Origin: Phycisphaerales bacterium
GTDB lineage: Bacteria > Planctomycetota > Phycisphaerae > Tepidisphaerales > Tepidisphaeraceae
DNA length: 11,030 nt
Reading direction: 5' to 3'
Assembly (NCBI GenBank): GCA_028288945.1
Contig: JAQGHH010000287.1
Span: forward strand, 1-11,030
The translations under genes and the position numbers were made by a program. This document shows positions 6,491-11,030 of this stretch, piece after piece. Every line of letters begins with the position of its first letter. Position 1 is the first letter of the stretch. The notes beneath the pieces were generated by a model, which worked only from the letters and a program-made list of their open reading frames with translations, was not told where the DNA came from and did not search any database.

Positions 6491-6582
6491 AAATCACACA
6501 TGAAAGGCTACAGCACAAAATACCCTTTTGCCCCCCCGTTTCAAGGCTGCAGATCCGGGCGAAAGCCTGCGCGACAAAATAC
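6484..6582. repeat. Degenerate direct repeat of about 40 bases, two copies
   Basis: Copy 1 (6484-6523) and copy 2 (6544-6582) both begin AGGCTGCA and end ACAAAATAC, with partial matching between (GAAAG at the middle). A third fragment, CCCAGGCTGCGGG, overlaps the end of the neighbouring coding region at 6601-6613. The 20 bases between copies include a run of seven C. Probably an eroded tandem duplication of intergenic sequence. Confidence 0.4.
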
Positions 6583-6594
6583 TGGGTTGGTAAT

Positions 6595-7107
6595 TCAGTG
6601 CCCAGGCTGCGGGTTCTCCCCCGGCGGAATTTCGGCTTCGGGCTCGGGCTCGACCAAATCCTGCGCCAAACGGCTCATGAAGAATTGCAATTCACTCTCG
6701 GCGATGTGCGGCGGGAGCTGGTCGCGGAGGTCGTACTGGTGGCTGTGGTCCTCGGCGGAGTCGTCGCCGCGTTTTTCGCCTTCGGTGATGATGTGGTGCT
6801 CGAAAGTCACCGCGTCCTCGTGGCTCTGCATCACCACCAGCTCCCCCCACCGCCATGCCAGGTGCACGCGGAGCGAGAGCTGATTGCCCCACGTCGAGAC
6901 GCGGTGGACGATGCCGTTTTTGCCGAGCATTTGGACGAGGTTATCGACGGCGGGGAAGACGGCGGTTTTGATGAAGTCGGCGTAGTTGGAGTTGTAGTCC
7001 TGCTGCCGCTCCATCGCCTCGCGCTCGGCAGTCAGCTTGTCCGGCGGCACGTCCCGAAAGGGACGCACCCGCCCCAGCCACCATTTCGCGAAGGACTTGT
7101 CGAGCAT
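6595..7107 (-). CDS. Hypothetical soluble protein, 170 aa
   Basis: I do not recognise this family. The protein opens with an aromatic, basic helix (KSFAKWWLGRVRPF, 4-17), then a charged helix (LTAEREAMERQQDYNSNYADF, 25-45) and a hydrophobic helix (AVFPAVDNLVQMLG, 49-62). Residues 65-108 alternate as beta strands (IVHRVSTW, LSLRVHLAWRW, ELVVMQSHEDAVTFEHHII) with many His and Trp, and a last helix (ESELQFFMSRLAQDLVE, 137-153) leads into an acidic Pro-rich tail. There is no signal peptide or membrane segment. Codon use looks like that of the neighbours and the alternating pattern speaks for a real gene. It lies downstream of dnaK on the same strand, separated by the inverted repeat at 7165-7261. 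No ribosome site is visible at the ATG chosen. Confidence 0.65.
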   Translation of the reverse strand: MLDKSFAKWWLGRVRPFRDVPPDKLTAEREAMERQQDYNSNYADFIKTAVFPAVDNLVQMLGKNGIVHRVSTWGNQLSLRVHLAWRWGELVVMQSHEDAVTFEHHIITEGEKRGDDSAEDHSHQYDLRDQLPPHIAESELQFFMSRLAQDLVEPEPEAEIPPGENPQPGH

Positions 7108-7164
7108 AGATGGGGAGGGTAGTGGCTTGGCGATGGCGGAGCAAGCAGGAAGGGGCGATCATGG

Positions 7165-7261
7165 CAAATTGCAAATTGCAAAATGCAAAGTTCAAATTGG
7201 AAAAGGCGGCAGATGCTCGCGTCTCTCAATTTGAACTTTGCATTTTGCACTTTGCAATTTG
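7165..7261. repeat. 35-bp inverted repeat of TTTGCAA type, 3' of dnaK
   Basis: The left arm (7165-7199) and right arm (7227-7261) are reverse complements with a single mismatch around a 27-base spacer. Each arm is AT-rich and built from short units (AAATTGCA / AAATGCAAAG), in sharp contrast to the GC-rich surroundings. It begins 13 bases after the dnaK stop, so the dnaK transcript would fold it into a long hairpin; it may end or stabilise that message. Its composition and internal repetition suggest an inserted dispersed element rather than an evolved terminator. Confidence 0.75.
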
Positions 7262-7273
7262 CAATCTCAACCC

Positions 7274-9220
7274 TTACTTGACCTCAAACTCCGCATCAAT
7301 CACGTCGTCGTCCTTCTTCCCATCACCGCCTGCACCGGTCCCCGCTCCTGCACCGGCGGTGGCTCGGTCGCCCGCGGGGCCGCCGGCCGAGGGGCCGGGT
7401 TGGGCACCGGCGGCTGCGCCGGCGCCTTTGTAGAGCTCTTCGGTGAGCTTGTGGGAGATCGACGTGAGGGCGTCCATCGTCTTCTTGATGCGGTCGCCGT
7501 CGTCGCTCTTGAGGGCGTCGCGGAGGTTATTGATGGCGCTTTCGGCCTGGGAGCGGACATCGGGCGGGACTTTTTCGCCGCTGTCACGGAGGAGTTTTTC
7601 CGTGGAGTAGGCGAGGTTTTCGCCCTGGTTCTTCATGTCGATGACTTCGCGGCGTTTCTTGTCATCGGCGGCGTGGGCCTCGGCGTCGCGCTTCATCTTT
7701 TCGATTTCTTCCTTGGAGAGGCCGCCGGCGTTTTGGACGGTCGTCTTGCTTTCCTTGCCGGTGGCGCGGTCTTTGGCGGAGACGGTGAGGATGCCGTTGA
7801 CGTCGATGTTGAACGACACTTCGATCTGCGGCACGCCGCGGGGCGCGGGGGGAATGTCGGCGAGGTTGAAGGTGCCCAGCAGCCGATTGTCGCGGGCGAA
7901 CTCGCGCTCGCCTTGCAGCACGTTGATCGTCACGGCGTTCTGGTTGTCGCTGGCGGTGGAGAAGACTTCGCTCTTGCTGGTCGGGATCGTCGTGTTGCGC
8001 GGGATGAGCGGAGTCATCACGCCACCCAAAGTTTCCACGCCCAGGCTCAGCGGCGTGGCGTCGAGCACGAGGATGTCCTTCACGTCGCCCGTGGCAATAC
8101 CGCCCTGGATGGCGGCGCCGATCGCGACGACTTCGTCGGGGTTGACGCTGCGGTTGGGCTCCTTGCCCTTGAAGAGTTCCTTGACGAGCCGGCCCACCAT
8201 CGGCACGCGGGTCGATCCGCCGACGAGCACGACCTCGTCGATCTGTTCGGTGTTCAACTTCGCGTCCGTGAGGGCATCAAGCACCGGCTTGCGGCACTTT
8301 TCGACGAGCGGCTGAATGAGCTGCTCGAAGCGGCTGCGCGTCACGGTGATCTGCATGTGCTTGGGGCCGCTCTGGTCGGCGGTGATGAACGGGAGATTGA
8401 CGGTCGTCTCCATCACGGTCGACAGCTCGATCTTCGCCTTCTCCGCCGATTCCTTGAGGCGCTGGAGCGCCATCGCGTCCTTGCGGAGGTCAATGCCTTC
8501 CTGGCGTTTGAACTCGTCGGCCAGGAAATTGATGAGGACCTGGTCGAAGTCGTCGCCGCCCAGGTGGGTGTCGCCGTTGATGGAAAGCACTTCGAAGACG
8601 CCGTCGCCCACGTCGAGCACGGACACGTCGAACGTGCCGCCGCCCAGATCGAAGACGCAGATTTTTTCGTTCTTCTTTTTATCCAGGCCGTACGCGAGGG
8701 CGGCGGCCGTGGGCTCCGGGAGCACGCGAAGGACCTTCAGGCCGGCGATTTCGCCGGCGTCCTTGGTGGCCTTGCGCTGGGCGTCGTTGAAATACGCCGG
8801 CACGGTAATGACCGCGTCGGTGACCTTTTCGCCCAAGTAGTCTTCAGCGGTCTTGCGAAGGTCTTGAAGGATGAACGCGGAAAGTTGTTCGGGCGTGTAG
8901 TCTTTGCCGCGGACACGGACCTTCACATAATCGTCGGGGCCGCCGACGATTTCGAAGGGGACCATCTTTTCTTCCCCGGCGACTTCCTTATGCCGGCGGC
9001 CCATGAAGCGCTTGATCGAGAAAATTGTGTTCTTGGGGTTGGTGACCTGCTGGTGCTTGGCGGTCTGGCCGACGAGCATTTCACCCTTCTCGGTGAAAGC
9101 CACGACCGAAGGCGTCAGGCGGCTGCCCTGCGCGTTGATCAGGACCTTGGGGAGATCCCCTTCCATGATCGCGACGACGCTGTTCGTGGTGCCGAGGTCG
9201 ATGCCGATGATCTTTGCCAT
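7274..9220 (-). CDS. dnaK: Molecular chaperone DnaK (Hsp70)
   Basis: A 648-residue Hsp70, the ATP-driven cytoplasmic chaperone that works with DnaJ and GrpE. All three family signatures are present: IDLGTTNS near the N-terminus (6-13), VFDLGGGTFDVSVLDVG in the second lobe of the ATPase domain and VVLVGGSTRVPMVGRLV near its end. The interdomain linker region (DVKDILVLDATPLSLGVET) and the peptide-binding beta domain follow, then the helical lid. The tail is a long Gly/Ala/Pro-rich stretch ending in DDDVIDAEFEVK, close to the usual DnaK C-terminus. The N-terminal insert of about 24 residues that marks Gram-negative DnaK is present. ATG at 9220 is chosen over an upstream start at 9277 because MAKIIGIDLG is the family start and AAAGGAG (9229-9235) lies 8 bases before it. 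No grpE or dnaJ is adjacent. Confidence 0.97.
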   Translation of the reverse strand: MAKIIGIDLGTTNSVVAIMEGDLPKVLINAQGSRLTPSVVAFTEKGEMLVGQTAKHQQVTNPKNTIFSIKRFMGRRHKEVAGEEKMVPFEIVGGPDDYVKVRVRGKDYTPEQLSAFILQDLRKTAEDYLGEKVTDAVITVPAYFNDAQRKATKDAGEIAGLKVLRVLPEPTAAALAYGLDKKKNEKICVFDLGGGTFDVSVLDVGDGVFEVLSINGDTHLGGDDFDQVLINFLADEFKRQEGIDLRKDAMALQRLKESAEKAKIELSTVMETTVNLPFITADQSGPKHMQITVTRSRFEQLIQPLVEKCRKPVLDALTDAKLNTEQIDEVVLVGGSTRVPMVGRLVKELFKGKEPNRSVNPDEVVAIGAAIQGGIATGDVKDILVLDATPLSLGVETLGGVMTPLIPRNTTIPTSKSEVFSTASDNQNAVTINVLQGEREFARDNRLLGTFNLADIPPAPRGVPQIEVSFNIDVNGILTVSAKDRATGKESKTTVQNAGGLSKEEIEKMKRDAEAHAADDKKRREVIDMKNQGENLAYSTEKLLRDSGEKVPPDVRSQAESAINNLRDALKSDDGDRIKKTMDALTSISHKLTEELYKGAGAAAGAQPGPSAGGPAGDRATAGAGAGTGAGGDGKKDDDVIDAEFEVK

Positions 9221-9228
9221 GAAATCTA

Positions 9229-9241
9229 CTCCTTTATGGAG
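9229..9241 (-). promoter_or_regulatory. dnaK ribosome site within a small hairpin
   Basis: On the minus strand CTCC-ATAAA-GGAG forms a 4-bp stem whose 3' arm is the core of the dnaK Shine-Dalgarno site (AAAGGAG, 9229-9235). Such a weak stem could open on warming, but a 4-bp match to a ribosome site is also easy to obtain by chance. Confidence 0.35.
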
Positions 9242-9259
9242 GCTGACTGAGAAGGGGCA

Positions 9260-9284
9260 ACCCGGAGACCGGGTCATTACCCGG
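9260..9284 (-). promoter_or_regulatory. Alternative hairpins at the dnaK transcript start
   Basis: Read on the minus strand this is CCGGGT-AATG-ACCCGG-TCT-CCGGGT: three 6-base units of which the middle one can pair with either neighbour, so two stem-loops exclude each other. If the promoter at 9295-9310 is real, its predicted start base is 9284, the first base of the first unit, so the message would begin with a stem-loop. The units also resemble a short operator. Confidence 0.45.
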
Positions 9285-9294
9285 AAGCTGACTT

Positions 9295-9310
9295 TGCAAA
9301 GGATGTGCCA
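9295..9310 (-). promoter_or_regulatory. Sigma-54 type (-24/-12) promoter of dnaK
   Basis: The minus strand reads TGGCAC-ATCCT-TTGCA, matching the RpoN consensus TGGCAC-N5-TTGCA at every fixed base, with the exact 10-base gap between the GG and GC pairs. It lies 75 bases upstream of the dnaK ATG and predicts a transcript start near 9284. Sigma-54 promoters need an activator ATPase bound upstream (here beyond about 9360); I cannot name a binding site. No CIRCE element is present, and the nearest -35-like hexamer (TTGACT around 9337-9342) lacks a good -10 partner. Confidence 0.5.
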
Positions 9311-9473
9311 ACAGTTTTGCCGCGACGGCCGCCGTTAGTCAAGCATCTGGAAGAGCTTGCGACAGGTCGCCGCGCGTGTCCTGCGCCTGCGGCCGATGGG
9401 TGTGAATGCCAAATCGACAGTTGCGGGAATAATGCTGCCAGAGTGGCAAGCAGAGGGGGGAGTCCGAATTGGA

Positions 9474-9501
9474 GGATTGAGGATAGAGGATGGAAGATGG
9501 C
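9474..9501. repeat. Degenerate heptamer tandem repeat
   Basis: Four 7-base units in a row: GGATTGA, GGATAGA, GGATGGA, AGATGGC. The strand is almost pure purine. It looks like a simple-sequence repeat; no function is evident. Confidence 0.5.
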
Positions 9502-9560
9502 ACTTGCGACTTTAACCGCGTTAAGCAACCACCCCCATCCTCGGGTCCGCGGCTGCGGTT

Positions 9561-9590
9561 TGTGACCGATTTTGACCGATTTTGACCGAT
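9561..9590. repeat. Three-copy 10-base tandem repeat upstream of hemL
   Basis: TGTGACCGAT followed by two exact copies of TTTGACCGAT. The 10-base period places each copy on the same face of the helix, as in arrays of regulator half-sites. It lies 139 bases before the hemL ATG and over 300 bases before dnaK. Confidence 0.65.
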
Positions 9591-9672
9591 GAAAAGGCCT
9601 TTTTTCACAACGAATTTGATAAACTGGATGCTTGTCGTCTGCAAGGCCGTGCTGACTCATCCGCTTCGCTCG

Positions 9673-9701
9673 TTGCCTTGTCCCGCCGGGCGTTCTAAGA
9701 T
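9673..9701 (+). promoter_or_regulatory. Possible sigma-70 type promoter of hemL
   Basis: TTGCCT (9673-9678), a 17-base spacer and TAAGAT (9696-9701) give four of six matches in each box. The implied start near 9708 leaves a leader of about 21 bases that contains the GAGAG ribosome site at 9719-9723. Confidence 0.35.
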
Positions 9702-9728
9702 GCCGACCCATTCCTCTTGAGAGATCGC

Positions 9729-11030
9729 ATGGCAGATAAGACCGCACGAACCGTCGTCAATTCCCAAGCCGCGTTCCAGAAGGCCATTCAATTAATGCCC
9801 GGCGGAGTGAGTTCGCCGGTTCGGGCATTCAAGGCCGTGGGCGGCACGCCTTTATTCATCCGCGAGGCGGACGGGTGCCTGATCCGCGACGTCGATGGGA
9901 ACGAATACATCGACTACGTCGCCAGCTATGGCCCCATGATCGCGGGACACGCCAACGAGCGCGTGGTCGCGGCGTTATCCAAGGCCATCGGCCGCGGGAC
10001 CAGCTTTGGCGCGCCGACCGAATGCGAATCACAGTTGGCCGAGATCATCGTGTCGGCGCTCCCCGGCGTGGAGATGGTCCGGTTCGTGAACAGCGGGACG
10101 GAAGCCGCGATGAGCGCCATCCGCCTGGCCCGCGCCGCCACCGGGCGCGACCTGGTGGTCAAGTGCATCGGCTGCTACCACGGCCACGTCGACGGCCTGC
10201 TCGTCGAAGCGGGCAGCGGCGCGCTAACGCTCGGCACGCCCAGCAGCCCGGGCATTCCCAAGTCGATCGCCGGCAATACGCTGCTTGCGCCGTACAACGA
10301 TCTCGAGGGGGCGAAGGCCGTTTTCGCGAAACATGGGAAAGAGATCGCCTGCTTCGCGGTGGAGCCCGTGGCGGGGAACATGGGCGTCGTTCCGCCGGCC
10401 GCGGGATATTTAGAAGGCTTGCGCGCGCTCTGCGACCATTACGGCGCGCTGCTGCTGTTCGATGAAGTGATGACCGGGTTCCGCGTGGCCTGGGGAGGCG
10501 CCCAAATTCGCTACGGCGTAAAGCCGGACATCACCTGCCTGGGCAAAGTTATCGGCGGCGGACTGCCCTGCGCGGCGTATGGCGGCCCGCACAAAATCAT
10601 GGAACTCGTCAGCCCCGCCGGCCCCGTCTACCAGGCCGGCACGCTCAGCGGCAACCCCCTCGCCATGGCGGGCGGCATCGCGACGTTGGAGATCCTTAAA
10701 GAGGCCGGCAGCTACGAGGCCCTGGAACGGCGCAGCGCGATGCTCGCCGAGGGAATGATCGACGCCGCCCAGACCAGCGGCGTCCCCCTCGCGCTCAACC
10801 GCGTCGGCTCGATGCTCACCCCCTTCTTCACGAAGGGCGCAAGCGTCGTGACCAACTTCGCCCAGGCCACCGCCGGGGACACGCAGGCGTACGCCACGTT
10901 CTTCCACGCCATGCTCGACAACGGCGTCTACCTCGCCCCGTCACAATACGAGGCGATGTTCGTCGGCCTGGCCCACACCGATGCGATCATAGAAAAGACA
11001 ATCCGTGCGGCGGAAAAAGCTTTCGCCGCG
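9729..11030 (+). CDS. hemL: Glutamate-1-semialdehyde 2,1-aminomutase (HemL), 3' end outside window
   Basis: This frame is open from ATG 9729 to the last base (434 codons) without a stop. HemL is the PLP enzyme that turns glutamate-1-semialdehyde into 5-aminolevulinate, the first common tetrapyrrole precursor in the C5 pathway. Visible hallmarks: LMPGGVSSPVRAF (22-34), NSGTEAAMSAIRLARAATGR (121-140), CYHGHVDGLL (149-158), VEPVAGNMGVVPP (211-223), FDEVMTGFR (244-252) and the PLP-binding Lys273 in CLGKVIGGGLP. The Gly-Thr-Leu-Ser-Gly-Asn-Pro block (304-310) and GVYLAPSQYEAMFVGLAHT (399-417) are also family-typical. HemL proteins are about 425-435 residues, so the stop should lie just past the edge. 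GAGAG (9719-9723), 5 bases before the ATG, supports the start. The neighbour dnaK is divergent. Confidence 0.96.
   Translation, partial: MADKTARTVVNSQAAFQKAIQLMPGGVSSPVRAFKAVGGTPLFIREADGCLIRDVDGNEYIDYVASYGPMIAGHANERVVAALSKAIGRGTSFGAPTECESQLAEIIVSALPGVEMVRFVNSGTEAAMSAIRLARAATGRDLVVKCIGCYHGHVDGLLVEAGSGALTLGTPSSPGIPKSIAGNTLLAPYNDLEGAKAVFAKHGKEIACFAVEPVAGNMGVVPPAAGYLEGLRALCDHYGALLLFDEVMTGFRVAWGGAQIRYGVKPDITCLGKVIGGGLPCAAYGGPHKIMELVSPAGPVYQAGTLSGNPLAMAGGIATLEILKEAGSYEALERRSAMLAEGMIDAAQTSGVPLALNRVGSMLTPFFTKGASVVTNFAQATAGDTQAYATFFHAMLDNGVYLAPSQYEAMFVGLAHTDAIIEKTIRAAEKAFAA

Larger units (their letters stand above)
9311..9672. other. Intergenic control region between dnaK and hemL
   Basis: No gene is supported here; the open frames are short and lack family patterns. 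The stretch holds a degenerate heptamer run (9474-9501), a small palindrome TTAAC-CGC-GTTAA (9512-9524), a three-copy 10-base tandem repeat (9561-9590) and the palindrome AAAAGGCCTTTT (9592-9603). Its right part is clearly richer in A and T than the flanking genes, as expected of promoter DNA. The remainder (9311-9470) shows nothing I can name. Confidence 0.6.

Noticed and set aside
7238..9250. A 670-codon open frame on the plus strand opposite dnaK
   Set aside because: It is the mirror of dnaK codons. Long antisense frames opposite Hsp70 genes are a known by-product of GC-rich third positions; the product is Asp/Val/Ala/His-rich without any domain.
9260..9284. CIRCE-type heat-shock operator before dnaK
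   Set aside because: The required TTAGCACTC-N9-GAGTGCTAA pattern is absent; the repeats here are CCGGGT units.

Overview
The window reads as chromosome of a GC-rich Gram-negative-type bacterium, most likely a member of the Planctomycetota (perhaps Phycisphaerae). This rests on gene content and style: a DnaK with the Gram-negative N-terminal insert, a divergent GroES-like protein, a receiver-like protein without phosphorylation residues, a secreted helical protein and a six-helix membrane protein that resemble lineage-restricted planctomycete families, and several intergenic inverted repeats of a dispersed-repeat type. The taxonomic call is inference. I see no IS element, prophage, CRISPR array, rRNA or tRNA gene.

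Layout, left to right. A C-terminal fragment of an unrecognised plus-strand gene ends at 133. A 300-base inverted repeat (134-437) separates it from a minus-strand pair: a PmtA-like methyltransferase (444-1103) and, upstream of it, an Old Yellow Enzyme-family flavin oxidoreductase (1264-2712). A divergent plus-strand pair follows: a six-helix membrane protein (2763-3554) and an endonuclease III-like DNA glycosylase with a 4Fe-4S cluster (3640-4371). A perfect 21-bp stem-loop (4397-4441) sits at the convergent junction with the next minus-strand block.

That block, read right to left, is dnaK (9220-7274), a conserved-looking orphan of 170 aa (7107-6595), a secreted protein (6403-5321), a GroES-like protein (5264-4896) and a pseudo-receiver protein (4889-4491). 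The last two are 6 bases apart and are probably co-transcribed. At the right edge hemL (glutamate-1-semialdehyde aminomutase, tetrapyrrole synthesis) starts at 9729 on the plus strand and runs off the window with no stop codon; it is divergent from dnaK across a 508-base control region.

The most notable regulatory signal is a full -24/-12 (sigma-54 type) promoter match in front of dnaK, placed so that the predicted transcript begins with a stable stem-loop; there is no CIRCE element and no grpE or dnaJ neighbour. Two chaperone-related genes (dnaK and the GroES-like gene) lie on the same strand within 4.5 kb but are separated by other genes. The rest is ordinary housekeeping plus lineage-specific genes. 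I do not see a clear new defence or mobile system; the best leads are the dnaK promoter and leader, the GroES-like/pseudo-receiver pair and the unusual endonuclease III.
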